64,000 bases of DNA from Acinetobacter populi. Its GTDB lineage: Bacteria; Pseudomonadota; Gammaproteobacteria; Pseudomonadales; Moraxellaceae. This document shows, piece by piece, positions 46,693 through 56,044 of this stretch. The notes below the pieces were generated by a model. It saw nothing but the letters and a program-made list of their open reading frames with translations, was not told where the DNA came from and ran no database searches. The DNA is taken from the NCBI RefSeq assembly GCF_002174125.1, contig NZ_NEXX01000001.1, positions 930,001-994,000 on the forward strand, written 5' to 3'. Both the position numbers and the translations under genes were made by a program. The number at the start of each line of letters is the position of its first letter. The first letter of the stretch is position 1.

Positions 46693-47364
46693 ATGTGGTC
46701 AATTTTAGCCTTGGGTGCTGCCGAAGCCATCGTCAATCGCATCATTGATCTCGATGCGATTACCCGTCTGAAACTCAATGCCTTACAAGGACAATGTTTA
46801 CGCGTTGTCATTGATGCACCGCGTTTAAGTGTCGATGTCTATTTTGATCAGGACAAACTACGCTTTGAACCTACTGCACTTGGGCAGGCAGAGCAACCCA
46901 GCATTTTTGAACAACGTCCATTCGATCCGCAGCAAACTGTGCACGAAGCGACCGCCACGTTACAGGTTAAAAATCTGGTCGAATTATTCAAGCTCCTAAA
47001 TAGCAAAGATGATGCGCTGGGGAATATCCCCTTACAGGGCGATTATCATCTGCTCTTTGCGCTAAAAGAAATCATGGCACAAGTCGATCCTGATCTGGCT
47101 GCACATTTAAGCCCGTGGATCGGCCCAACACTGGCACATGAAATTGGCAAATTTCAATCTCTTCCAAAACATCTGGTGAAAACGGCCAAAAGTGCCGAAT
47201 TTATGTTTAGCGATAGTTTAAAAGAAGATTCCGGTTTATTTGCCAGCCGCTGGCAAATGACTGATCTGCAACAGCAGACACGGCAGCTCAATCAGCAAAT
47301 AGACCGTATTGAAGCCAGAATCCAACAGATTTCACAGCAGTTTGATGCATCACACAAAATTTAA
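46693..47364 (+). CDS. ubiJ: Ubiquinone biosynthesis accessory factor UbiJ
   Basis: SCP2-domain protein of 223 residues that is part of the cytosolic Ubi metabolon and binds lipid intermediates. The N-terminal half has the SCP2 fold with RVVIDAPRLSVDVYFDQDKL; the C-terminus is a coiled coil (QQQTRQLNQQIDRIEARIQQ). It starts 39 bases after ubiE and ends 25 before ubiB, as in the ubiEJB operon of E. coli. Confidence 0.92.
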   Translation: MWSILALGAAEAIVNRIIDLDAITRLKLNALQGQCLRVVIDAPRLSVDVYFDQDKLRFEPTALGQAEQPSIFEQRPFDPQQTVHEATATLQVKNLVELFKLLNSKDDALGNIPLQGDYHLLFALKEIMAQVDPDLAAHLSPWIGPTLAHEIGKFQSLPKHLVKTAKSAEFMFSDSLKEDSGLFASRWQMTDLQQQTRQLNQQIDRIEARIQQISQQFDASHKI

Positions 47365-47388
47365 ATCATTGTTTCAGGATTGAAGTTT

Positions 47389-49008
47389 ATGGTTCCGCAC
47401 CTTTCCAGACTTTTGCAATTATGGCGTATCGCAGCACATTATCGTTTGGACATATTAGTCCCTGCCAACGAATTGCCAAATAAAGCAAGGCCAATCCTAA
47501 AACTCATTCGTGCCCATCCTGCCGCCTGGTCTTCCAAAGAAAAAAGAAATCCGCTTAAGCTCAAAGAAGCCCTAGAAGATATGGGGCCGTTAGCAATTAA
47601 ACTGGGGCAATTGCTGTCAACCCGCCGGGATTTAATTCCACCTGAAATTTTAAGCCAATTGACGCTATTACAGGATCGGGTCAAACCATTTGATGTCGAT
47701 GTGGCAAAAACTCGGATTAGTGAAGCATTAAAAGCCGATATTGATACTTTATTTGCCCGCTTTGACGATAAACCACTGGCAGCCGCCTCCATTGCACAGG
47801 TGCATACCGCAGCATTACATGATGGTCGGGAAGTGGTGGTAAAAGTCACCCGGCCACATATTCGTGAACAGATTATTCAGGATTTTGAAATTCTGGCATG
47901 GCTGGGTCAATCACTGGAACAACGTCTTGAAGCCGCACGGGCCTTGCATTTATCAGAAATTATTCAGGATTATCGCAGTATCATTCTAAATGAGCTGGAT
48001 TTGACCATTGAGGCCGATAATACCCGACGTATGCGGCATTATTTTACCGGCTCTAGCATGATGTATGTGCCAGAAGTGTATATGGACAGCAAAGATGTGA
48101 TGGTTGCAGAGCGCATCACCGGTGTACCGATTTCGGATACTGAAACCTTTGATCGTCTGGGTATGGATCGTGCCGATCTGGCTGAAAAAGGCTTGATTAT
48201 TTTCTTTACGCAGGTATTTCGCGATAATTTCTTTCATGCCGATATGCACCCGGGCAATGTCTTTGTCGAAACCATTAATCCGCAGAGCCCACGTTATATT
48301 GCACTGGACTGCGCCATTATGGGAGAACTGTCCAAGCAGGATCAGATGACAGTGGCGCGAATGTTACTGGCGGTGATGAACAGCGACTTTATGCAGTTAA
48401 TTCAGATCGTGCATCAGGCAGGCTGGATTCCACCCGATACCGACAAAGATGCACTGGCCCGTGAAATGCGCCGTACCGTAGGTCCAATGGTATCAAAGCC
48501 AATGGATCAACTGGATTTTGCTGGGATTCTACTGCAAATTATGGACATTGCCCGTCGTTTCCGACTGGAAATTCCACCACAATTGATGCTCTTACTCAAA
48601 ACACTAGTGCATGTTGAAGGACTAGGTACCGATCTTTATCCGCAATTAGATATCTGGAAACTGGCCAAACCGATTCTCACCGAATGGGTTAAACAACAGA
48701 TGAATCCTGTCAAAAACGTCAAAGAACTGGGACAACAGATTCCGGATCTATTACTCGGCGCGCAGGATTTACCTAGTATGCTGATTGATAGTCTGAATGG
48801 TCTAAAAAATCAGACTACATGGCAAGACCGACAGCTAAGGGAAATACAGAATTTACGTCTGCAAGTTGCGCAGCAACAGCGTCTTAACTGGATTTTTGGC
48901 AGTTTCTTGCTGATCCTCCTTAGTATTGCCATCATTAGTCCGTGGTTTGTCTCTATCGTATTGATCATTTTGAGTGTATTGCTAAGTGTTTGGCGCATAT
49001 CCAAATAG
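47389..49008 (+). CDS. ubiB: Ubiquinone biosynthesis protein UbiB (atypical kinase/ATPase)
   Basis: ABC1/ADCK-type ATPase of 539 residues needed for ubiquinone synthesis. The KxGQ motif is in AIKLGQLLSTRRDLIP (about 68-83), the alanine-rich loop in AAASIAQVHTAAL, the kinase Asp in FFHADMHPGNVFVE and the metal Asp in YIALDCAIMGEL. Two membrane spans close the protein (FGSFLLILLSIAIISPWF and a second). ATG 47389 with AGGA nine bases upstream was chosen over a TTG at 47380 that is too close to that site. Confidence 0.94.
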   Translation: MVPHLSRLLQLWRIAAHYRLDILVPANELPNKARPILKLIRAHPAAWSSKEKRNPLKLKEALEDMGPLAIKLGQLLSTRRDLIPPEILSQLTLLQDRVKPFDVDVAKTRISEALKADIDTLFARFDDKPLAAASIAQVHTAALHDGREVVVKVTRPHIREQIIQDFEILAWLGQSLEQRLEAARALHLSEIIQDYRSIILNELDLTIEADNTRRMRHYFTGSSMMYVPEVYMDSKDVMVAERITGVPISDTETFDRLGMDRADLAEKGLIIFFTQVFRDNFFHADMHPGNVFVETINPQSPRYIALDCAIMGELSKQDQMTVARMLLAVMNSDFMQLIQIVHQAGWIPPDTDKDALAREMRRTVGPMVSKPMDQLDFAGILLQIMDIARRFRLEIPPQLMLLLKTLVHVEGLGTDLYPQLDIWKLAKPILTEWVKQQMNPVKNVKELGQQIPDLLLGAQDLPSMLIDSLNGLKNQTTWQDRQLREIQNLRLQVAQQQRLNWIFGSFLLILLSIAIISPWFVSIVLIILSVLLSVWRISK

Positions 49009-49038
49009 TCTACGGATAGATTTAATCCGTAAGCATGG

Positions 49039-50298
49039 ATGCAAATGAAAGCCTTACGTTTTGCCATTATCGGTGCGGGTACAGCGGGTCTGGCACTGGC
49101 CAGAATGCTGGCACAGCAAGATATCGCTGTTACGATTTTTGAAAAAGCCAAAACGCTAGATCCTGTAGGTGCCGGACTATTACTGCAACCTTCAGGTTTG
49201 GCAGTATTTGAACATTTGGGTGTTCTGGATCAGGCAATCAAATTCGGGGCCAAAGTCACAGGGCTGGAAGGACAATTGCCATCAGGACAGTTGATTGTTG
49301 ATAGCCACTATACACAGGCCAATGCCAAATACTTCGGCATTGGTATCCATCGTGCAACGCTCTGCCATATTCTGCAAACTACATTGACACCAAGCAATCA
49401 GGTGCAATGGTGTATGCAGCATGATGTCATCAATATTCGACACACAGCCAATGAAGTGATCTTGACAGGTAAACATCAACAACTTCCATTTAAAGCAGCA
49501 TTTGATGCGGTGATTATTGCCAATGGTGCACGCAGTACCCTACGTCCATCACAATGGGTCAAACTAGACCGCCCCTATCCGTGGGGTGCAGCATGGAGTA
49601 TTGTGCCAGAATGCCCAAGCTTGAAACAGGAAATCCTACATCAGTTTTATGATCGTGCCAATATTATGATGGGCGTTTTGCCTACCGGCAGTATTCCTCA
49701 AGCCAATGCACAACGACTGTCCAGTGTGTTCTGGAGTTTGCCAACCACCCAGTTAAACCATTTTCTACACCAACCCAAATCGGTCTGGCTTGCCCAAATC
49801 CAGGACCGTTGGCCCATCGTGGCAGAGTGGTTGCAGCAACTATCTGCTGATTCTACCCAACCTATGCAGTGGCTATCGGCACATTATCGTGATGTAGTGA
49901 TGTCGCAATATGGTGAAGGCAGAATTGGTGTCATTGGTGATGCAGCCCATGCCATGAGTCCACAACTAGGGCAAGGTGCAAATATGGCATTACTTGATGC
50001 TTGGGCACTCAGTCAAGCCTTAAAACTGGCGACACATAATCGTCAAATTGAGTGGTCCCTGCTATGGCAACATTACCATCAACTACGCCGCTCTTCCATT
50101 TTTATGTATCAATCACTTAGTCGTCTACTCACGCCCCTGTATCAATCAGAATTATGGTGGGCTGGCGGTTTACGCAATATAATGTTTAGCTGGATGTATC
50201 GTGTGCCCTATTTACGCAAGGAGATGGCAATCACGATTTCCGGTTTAAAAACCAATCTGTTACAGCAAATAGACTATGCTGAAATTGCTAAAAAATAA
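49039..50298 (+). CDS. FAD-dependent monooxygenase
   Basis: Flavoprotein hydroxylase of 419 residues (417 if ATG 49045 is used) with PHBH fold. The dinucleotide motif is IIGAGTAGLALARML (residues 10-24), followed by EKAKTLDPVGAGLLLQPSGL, and the late FAD motif IGVIGDAAHAMSPQLGQGAN (about 296-315). Salicylate- and quinone-precursor hydroxylases belong here. It follows ubiB by 30 bases on the same strand, so one could suspect a ubiquinone ring hydroxylase. The sequence is more like general aromatic monooxygenases, however, and a small hairpin (49011-49031) separates the two genes. Confidence 0.85.
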   Translation: MQMKALRFAIIGAGTAGLALARMLAQQDIAVTIFEKAKTLDPVGAGLLLQPSGLAVFEHLGVLDQAIKFGAKVTGLEGQLPSGQLIVDSHYTQANAKYFGIGIHRATLCHILQTTLTPSNQVQWCMQHDVINIRHTANEVILTGKHQQLPFKAAFDAVIIANGARSTLRPSQWVKLDRPYPWGAAWSIVPECPSLKQEILHQFYDRANIMMGVLPTGSIPQANAQRLSSVFWSLPTTQLNHFLHQPKSVWLAQIQDRWPIVAEWLQQLSADSTQPMQWLSAHYRDVVMSQYGEGRIGVIGDAAHAMSPQLGQGANMALLDAWALSQALKLATHNRQIEWSLLWQHYHQLRRSSIFMYQSLSRLLTPLYQSELWWAGGLRNIMFSWMYRVPYLRKEMAITISGLKTNLLQQIDYAEIAKK

Positions 50299-50307
50299 GC
50301 AAAAGAG

Positions 50308-50458
50308 TATGCGGATAAGCAATAAGTTATCCACAGCCTTGTATTTAATTTAAGCAGTTTAAGCTTTTATCAAAAGATGACAATAGCGCTTGTTGATTTT
50401 GATTCTGCGTCCTAAAATAAAGCATTACAAATTTTGTTTAGTTTATCTCTCCATAAGC
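50308..50458. repeat. 151-bp direct repeat, left copy (degenerate patatin-gene leader)
   Basis: Matches 51797-51947 without gaps (offset 1489), about 11 mismatches by eye, about 93% identical. The right copy is the leader and first two codons of the patatin-like gene; in this left copy the start codon reads ATA instead of ATG. Contains TTATCCACA at 50327-50335. Forms the left border of the toxin-remnant/immunity cassette. Confidence 0.92.
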
Positions 50459-50489
50459 AGGTCATTTTTATTTAATTGCATATCCATTA

Positions 50490-51551
50490 TTATTTTTTCC
50501 AAAACTTCCATTTATTTGTTTCTTTTGTCTTTATTTCAAATTCGTATGGTGCGCCTGCACCAAACAAGTCATCAGCAAAGTCTGGATATTCTTGCCTAAC
50601 CCGCTTTAAAATACCTAAAAGAAAATCATCCATGTAGGGTTCTTTCTTGGGATAAAGTTCTCCTAAAGGCGTATTCATTATAATATGATCTAATATTGGG
50701 TTTTCTAAACCCTTTTCACTACGTAGTCTTAATACCATGAGCACTTCAACAGGTAAATACTCAAATCCAGGCCAAGAAAAATCATAAAATTTTGTTGCTG
50801 TATCTGGTCTACATTGATGAGTATGTCTATCACATAAACATAACAATAAATGTTCAATCAATTTAATATTTGTTGTGTCCCAATATCTTATTATTGCATT
50901 GAATAGAGGCTCATCATAAGCACAACTTGGAAAATTTTCATCTGTTTTACTAATATAAGAATTGAATAATCTTAAAATAAAATACTGAGTCCTACGATTA
51001 TATATATTTTTTGAATCATAGAATATTGGTATCGGGTTTTCAATAAGTTCCAAACTTTGATAGCTAAAATACTCTTCAATCAATTTTTTTGCCTTTTCAA
51101 TTAGCCCCTCTTTAATAAAAATTCCTAAATATGATATCTCAACTGCCATTGATAAAAATAAAAGTAACTGCTCTCTTTGTCCCGAATTAAACTCACCAAG
51201 TATTTTATCACAAAATTTCCTATTTATACGCTCAAACCAATATCTATAATAAACAGCTTTCCTATATCCCTCTTGCCAGTTTGAATTATTTTTTAGAGCA
51301 TTAACTAAATATTCATTTTCAAAGTGGCCACATAAATAATTTAGATCTGATTTCGCATTGGCTATGGAATAAGTATATTTACCTACATATTCTTCTTCTA
51401 TTTCAAAAAATTCTCCTTTACTATATCGTTTTAATGAATTGAGCTCACAAATGACATTTTTGCTATCTAAAGAATTTATATATTTTTCTAGATTAGGGAA
51501 TTTTGTATAAACGCCAAGTCTTCCGATATTCATGGCTTCTATAATACTCAT
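50490..51551 (-). CDS. Uncharacterised cassette protein, probable orphan immunity protein
   Basis: A 353-residue soluble protein, low in GC and unlike its neighbours in codon use. I do not recognise the family. It is helical and rich in Tyr, Phe, Asn, Glu and Lys (for example YYRYWFERINRKFCDKILGE); no signal peptide. The start ATG 51551 overlaps by two bases the stop of a decayed upstream frame (51548-51785). An in-frame ATG at 51587 lies inside that frame and is unlikely. A toxin 3' end coupled by overlap to a soluble gene is the standard polymorphic toxin-immunity layout, so I infer an immunity function. The whole cassette lies between two direct repeats. Confidence 0.7.
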   Translation of the reverse strand: MSIIEAMNIGRLGVYTKFPNLEKYINSLDSKNVICELNSLKRYSKGEFFEIEEEYVGKYTYSIANAKSDLNYLCGHFENEYLVNALKNNSNWQEGYRKAVYYRYWFERINRKFCDKILGEFNSGQREQLLLFLSMAVEISYLGIFIKEGLIEKAKKLIEEYFSYQSLELIENPIPIFYDSKNIYNRRTQYFILRLFNSYISKTDENFPSCAYDEPLFNAIIRYWDTTNIKLIEHLLLCLCDRHTHQCRPDTATKFYDFSWPGFEYLPVEVLMVLRLRSEKGLENPILDHIIMNTPLGELYPKKEPYMDDFLLGILKRVRQEYPDFADDLFGAGAPYEFEIKTKETNKWKFWKK

Positions 51552-51785
51552 TTTAATAACTCCGTTGGTTTTACACCATTTTTCCAATCAAACAGTTTTA
51601 CAATCGAATTACCAGATTCACCAAGCTTTGGTAAGGATACCTGCATTACTTTATTATCGATTTTATATCCATGATTCTCAATTATTTATCAAACACCTTA
51701 AAATTCCATCATTTCAACCTGAATTACTTCACGATTAATGATGATATCAGTATCCGTGTTATAGTTCACACTTTGGCGGTATTAT
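51548..51785 (-). pseudogene. Decayed 3' fragment of a probable toxin gene
   Basis: On the minus strand a frame ends ...KLFDWKNGVKPTELLK-stop, with the stop overlapping the start of the next gene. Read upwards it gives IENHGYKIDNKVMQVSLPK, then in-frame stops; beyond them comes NTDTDIIINREVIQVEMMEF. A one-base shift joins the two parts through KVFDK, so it looks like one coding region broken by frameshifts. No start and no N-terminal part remain. Toxin identity is inferred from the overlap with the gene that follows. Confidence 0.6.
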
Positions 51786-51796
51786 TACCAATCCCA

Positions 51797-51947
51797 TATG
51801 CGGATAAGCAATAAGTTATCCACAGATTTGTATTTAATTTAAGCAGCTTAAGCTTTTATTAAAAGATGACAATAGCGCTTGTCGATTTTGATTCTGCGTC
51901 CTAAAATGAGACTTTACAAATTTTGTTTAGTTTATCTCCCCATGAGC
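51797..51947. repeat. 151-bp direct repeat, right copy (patatin-gene leader)
   Basis: Intact partner of 50308-50458. It covers the region upstream of the patatin-like gene and its ATG at 51942. Contains TTATCCACA at 51816-51824. Confidence 0.92.
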
Positions 51948-53030
51948 TATATTCTCCATAAAAAACCTGCCGCCTTAACGATTCGTGCAGGACATCTGGC
52001 CCAACAATTAATCCGACAAGAAGGTTTACAAGCACAACAGGTTGATATTATTCCTGGTGCAGCAGGCGGACCCAAAGGTATTGGCTTGCAAGGTCTGGAT
52101 CATGCTATTTTTGGAGAATTTTTACCGCAAGCACCACGCCGACGTGCAGTAATCGGTTCATCTATTGGGAGCTGGCGTTTTTCCAGTATTCTGGCATGGG
52201 GTGTCAAGGAAGGAACACGACGTCTTGCCGATTTATATACCCATTTAGAGTTCTATAAAGGCATGAAATATCCTGAGGTCAGTCAGGTCTGTGAAGATAT
52301 GCTCTCACAACTGATTGGTGGCAAAGAACAAGAGATTGTTCAGCATCCGGATTATCATCTGACCGTACTGGCTGTTAAATCACAGCATATTTTAAATAGT
52401 GACAAACCTCTCCCCCTGATTGCTTCGGCAGTGGGAATTATTGCCACCAATATCATTGCACGTCGTTATAGCGGCCTGTTTATGCAGCGTGTAGTAGCAC
52501 AGCCCAAAGATGATTTACATCTTGTCCTCAATGGCGAAAAAGATTTTAAAACCATTTATCAGGATCTAACCCCCCATAATCTACGTGGCTGGCTGATTGC
52601 TTCGGGATCTATTCCGGGGGTGATGGCAGGTGTACGTCATATTCCCGATGCACCTGAGGGTTGCTACCGCGATGGCGGTTTAATTGATTACCATCTGGAC
52701 TTACCTTATCCAAGCAAAGGGATTGTGTTATATCCACATTTTTGTGACAGCATTACCCCAAGTTGGTTTGATAAAGGCTTATTCTGGCGCAAAGCCAATC
52801 CACACTATCAAGCACGAACTTTGTTGATTTCTCCGTCCCGAGCATATCTGGATGCATTACCATTAAAGCGTTTGCCGGATCGTAAAGATTTTGTCGAGTT
52901 AATGAATGATCCGCAAAAACGCATCAAAATCTGGAATCAATGTGTGGCAGAAAGCCAGCGATTGGGTGATGAATTTTTGGAAAGACTAGAAAAACAGGAT
53001 TTCGAGCAGTATTTACAGCCGCTTAAATAA
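51942..53030 (+). CDS. Patatin-like phospholipase family protein
   Basis: A 362-residue lipid acyl hydrolase of the patatin type. The glycine-rich oxyanion stretch GAAGGPKGIG (about residue 36) is followed by the nucleophile elbow IGSSIGSW (GxSxG, Ser about 68), and the catalytic Asp lies in YRDGGLIDYHL. No signal peptide. Start 51942 gives MSYILHKKPAALTIRAGHLA; upstream in-frame codons (51906, 51879) lie inside the duplicated leader and have no better binding site. The left repeat copies this leader but has lost the start codon. Confidence 0.85.
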   Translation: MSYILHKKPAALTIRAGHLAQQLIRQEGLQAQQVDIIPGAAGGPKGIGLQGLDHAIFGEFLPQAPRRRAVIGSSIGSWRFSSILAWGVKEGTRRLADLYTHLEFYKGMKYPEVSQVCEDMLSQLIGGKEQEIVQHPDYHLTVLAVKSQHILNSDKPLPLIASAVGIIATNIIARRYSGLFMQRVVAQPKDDLHLVLNGEKDFKTIYQDLTPHNLRGWLIASGSIPGVMAGVRHIPDAPEGCYRDGGLIDYHLDLPYPSKGIVLYPHFCDSITPSWFDKGLFWRKANPHYQARTLLISPSRAYLDALPLKRLPDRKDFVELMNDPQKRIKIWNQCVAESQRLGDEFLERLEKQDFEQYLQPLK

Positions 53031-53055
53031 TCGTATCTCACAATAATCACTGAAA

Positions 53056-53105
53056 TACAGGATTTAAGCTATACGATTTAAATCGAATTGAGCTTTAATC
53101 CTGTA
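53056..53105. terminator. Long hairpin between the patatin-like gene and dadA
   Basis: Arms 53056-53070 and 53091-53105 pair at 14 of 15 positions (TACAGGATT at the base), with a nested palindrome CGATTTAAATCG (53074-53085). It lies between converging genes. No T-run, so termination is likely but not certain. Confidence 0.5.
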
Positions 53106-53117
53106 TCAGATCATGAC

Positions 53118-54365
53118 TCAGGCATAACGTTGGATCGCTAGACCTTCGGTACTAATATCAGGTTTCAGTCCAAGTACGATATCACTGATCAGTTTTCCAG
53201 AACCGCATGCCATAGTCCAGCCCAAGGTGCCATGTCCGGTATTTAAGAACAGATTTTTATAGCGAGTTTCACCAATAATCGGGGTACTATCCGGCGTCAT
53301 CGGACGTAAACCCGTCCAGAACAATGCCTGTTTTAAATCTCCACCCGGAAATAAATCTTGTGTCACCATTTCCAGCGTAGCGCGACGTTGTGGATCCAGT
53401 GCCAGATTATAACCACTGAGTTCTGCCATACCACCAACACGGATACGTTGATCAAAACGGGTAATGGCAATTTTATAGCTTTCATCCAGTACGGTCGATT
53501 GTGGCGCAAAATTCGGATCAATAATCGGAATAGTCAGTGAATAGCCTTTGACCGGATACACGGGTAAATTCAGGTTCAATGGTTTTAAGAAATCACGTGA
53601 ATAACTACCAAATGCCAAGACATAACAGTCTGCTGTCAATACTTCACCATTGACCAACACGCCTTTGATTTCATTGCCTTCTACCAGCAATCTTTCCACA
53701 TTTTGATTAAATTTAAAGGTTACGCCTTTGTCCTCGGCAATTTTGGCCAGCGCATTACTAAATAAAAAACAATCGCCAGTTTCATCATTCGGCAGATGTA
53801 GACCACCCACCAATTTTTCTGTGGCAGCCAATGCCGGTTCAACTTTGGCAAGATCAGGTTTGTGCAGTAATTCATACTCCACGCCACATTCTTTTAAGAC
53901 TTCAATATCTTTTTGCACAGCTTCAAGTTGTGCCTCTTTACGGAAGACTTGCAAAGTCCCTTTGGAACGATGTTCATATTGAATATTGGTGCGTTTACGC
54001 AATTCCCGCAAACAATCCCGACTATATTCGGCGACACGGGTCATACGTTCCTTATTCACAGCATAACTATGTACATTACAGTTCTTAAGCATTTGCGCCA
54101 TAAACTGCAATTGCCACAGACTACCATCGAGTTTAATCGCCAATGGGGCATGTTGCTGAAACATCCATTTGATGGCTTTAAAAGGAATACCCGGCGCAGC
54201 CCAAGGCGTTGAATAGCCCGGTGAGATTTGTCCTGCATTGGCAAAACTAGTTTCCTGTGCAGGATTGGCTTCACGATCCAGTACAGTGACCGTCGCACCC
54301 TGATCTGCCAAATAGTAGGCACTTGTGACACCAATTACACCGCTACCCAAAACAATCACCCGCAT
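53118..54365 (-). CDS. dadA: D-amino acid dehydrogenase small subunit DadA
   Basis: Membrane-associated FAD enzyme of 415 residues that oxidises D-amino acids, mainly D-alanine, to oxo acids. The FAD motif [19 protein letters not shown] occupies the start, and [19 protein letters not shown] with [17 protein letters not shown] closes the protein. Start 54365 (MRVIVLGSG) has GGGG seven bases upstream; ATG 54371 would place that site too close. Divergent from an Lrp-type regulator, the arrangement of dadA with dadR in Pseudomonas. No racemase gene (dadX) follows here. Confidence 0.94.
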   Translation of the reverse strand: MRVIVLGSGVIGVTSAYYLADQGATVTVLDREANPAQETSFANAGQISPGYSTPWAAPGIPFKAIKWMFQQHAPLAIKLDGSLWQLQFMAQMLKNCNVHSYAVNKERMTRVAEYSRDCLRELRKRTNIQYEHRSKGTLQVFRKEAQLEAVQKDIEVLKECGVEYELLHKPDLAKVEPALAATEKLVGGLHLPNDETGDCFLFSNALAKIAEDKGVTFKFNQNVERLLVEGNEIKGVLVNGEVLTADCYVLAFGSYSRDFLKPLNLNLPVYPVKGYSLTIPIIDPNFAPQSTVLDESYKIAITRFDQRIRVGGMAELSGYNLALDPQRRATLEMVTQDLFPGGDLKQALFWTGLRPMTPDSTPIIGETRYKNLFLNTGHGTLGWTMACGSGKLISDIVLGLKPDISTEGLAIQRYA

Positions 54366-54500
54366 CGCCATACCCCTACATCAAGCCTTCATTATTTTGC
54401 TAGTATATTTACTCTTTGGCAGTTTATTTTGCTATTTTCATCGCTATAATTCAGGTAAATCTAGTTTTTTATCTGGTAAAAAATCAAAAAGGAAAAAATT

Positions 54501-54968
54501 ATGCGCGCACTGGATCGAACTGATCGAATGATTCTGGATATCTTGCAACAAGAAGGACGGATTGCCATCAGCGAACTGGCTGCCCGCGTGAATCTGTCTA
54601 CCACCCCCTGTTCGGAACGGGTCAAACGGCTGGAACGAGAAGGTATTATCATGGGGTATTATGCCCGCCTTAATCCCAACCATGTCAATCGTAATTTATT
54701 AGTGTTTATGGAAATTAAATTATCGGCAAAATCCGGTGATGTATTTGATCAAGTCGCGCAGGATTTAAGCCAGATTCCCGAAGTATTGGAATGCCATCTG
54801 ATTTCCGGTGAATTTGATTATCTGGTCAAAGCCCGCCTAAAAGAAATGAGTGCTTATCGGCGACTATTGGGAAAAGTGTTAAAAAATCTACCCGCTTCGG
54901 CTTCCTCCCGCAGTCATATCGTGATGGAAGAGGTGAAAGAAACCTTATATCTGGATGTTTCAAACTAA
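54501..54968 (+). CDS. Lrp/AsnC-family regulator, probably of dadA
   Basis: A 155-residue regulator: N-terminal helix-turn-helix (LDRTDRMILDILQQEGRIAI, then VNLSTTPCSERVKRL) and C-terminal RAM ligand-binding domain (VLECHLISGEFDYLVKAR). Divergent from dadA, which makes it the likely amino-acid-responsive activator (DadR-like). Length is typical for the family. Confidence 0.9.
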   Translation: MRALDRTDRMILDILQQEGRIAISELAARVNLSTTPCSERVKRLEREGIIMGYYARLNPNHVNRNLLVFMEIKLSAKSGDVFDQVAQDLSQIPEVLECHLISGEFDYLVKARLKEMSAYRRLLGKVLKNLPASASSRSHIVMEEVKETLYLDVSN

Positions 54969-55011
54969 TATTCAGCGTTTAATAAATAAAGGTTCTATTG
55001 CCTTTACTCTC

Positions 55012-55926
55012 TTATATAAACTTGCGCTTCATCCATGGATAACTATTTACCATAAAAATACCTATTAAAATTAAGCAAGAACCGATGATAAAACTTAATT
55101 CAAGTTTCTCTCCAAGCATGATGACGCCCGCCAATACACCAAAAATTGGGGTGAGAAATGAAAGTGTACCCAATTGCGAAGCAAAATACTTTTTAAGCAA
55201 TTTAAACCATGTTAAATAACTTAAAAAAGCCACAACTAGAATTTGAAACAGCATACTCAAACTACTGCTCTTGGTGAGATGAACATGATATTGCTGGGAA
55301 AAACAGGCATACAATAATAACAAGCCGCCCGCACAGGCTAACTGATAAAATAATGTATGCGTTGCCGGTAAACTGCTCAAAGCAGTACTGCGGACCACCA
55401 CTGTAGTGCATCCCCATGCAAGCCCTGCCAGTAATCCGAAAAAATCACCCAGAATAATATGATTTAAATTGCTTGTATCCAGATTCTGGCCAAATAAAAA
55501 TGCAATCGCAACACCGGAAAATGCAATCATAATCCCACCCCATTGCAGTAGTGCCAGCTTTTCTTCCGGAAGGAAAAGCTGCAAACCAATCGCAGCAAAA
55601 ATCGGGGCAGCATATAGAAAAACAGCCATATGTGATGCCGAGGTATAACGCAAGCCTTCCGCAATGAAAAAGAACTCCAAAGCGCATAATATCCCGACTA
55701 CAAGTCCAGATTTATAGTAAACCAGCGAAGTTGTAAAATACTCTTTTTTATAAATCATCAGGATCCAAAGCAATATTGCTGCGATAATAGAACGTATGGC
55801 AATTTGTAAAGCTGGAGATATTTCTGTGGCAATTCCCTTAATTGCAACCTGCTGAATGCCCCAAATTGCACATAACATCATCATAAACATGGTGGCATAT
55901 GTATCTATCGATTTTCTCTGATCCAT
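55012..55926 (-). CDS. EamA/DMT-superfamily transporter
   Basis: Inner-membrane protein of 304 residues with ten predicted spans in two EamA repeats. The start MDQRKSIDTYATMFMMMLCA is normal for the family. Segments typical of EamA include IWGIQQVAIKGI, FLYAAPIFAAIG near the end of the first repeat and SFLTPIFGVLAGVIMLGEKL in the second. The preferred start 55926 omits a 19-residue upstream extension to 55983, which has no better binding site. Substrate unknown; amino acid or metabolite export is the family expectation. Confidence 0.85.
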   Translation of the reverse strand: MDQRKSIDTYATMFMMMLCAIWGIQQVAIKGIATEISPALQIAIRSIIAAILLWILMIYKKEYFTTSLVYYKSGLVVGILCALEFFFIAEGLRYTSASHMAVFLYAAPIFAAIGLQLFLPEEKLALLQWGGIMIAFSGVAIAFLFGQNLDTSNLNHIILGDFFGLLAGLAWGCTTVVVRSTALSSLPATHTLFYQLACAGGLLLLYACFSQQYHVHLTKSSSLSMLFQILVVAFLSYLTWFKLLKKYFASQLGTLSFLTPIFGVLAGVIMLGEKLELSFIIGSCLILIGIFMVNSYPWMKRKFI

Positions 55927-56044
55927 TTTTAGGTCAATACATTCCATTAAAAGTAGGGCGATAATTAATGAGAACGATGACAATCTATTTTTATGAAGCC
56001 AACTAAATGTAAATTAAGAAAAAAATCATAAAAAATACTATTTG

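Noticed and set aside
50308..51947. The 151-bp repeats as insertion sequence ends or a composite transposon
   Set aside because: They contain no transposase frame, no terminal inverted repeats and no short target-site duplication.
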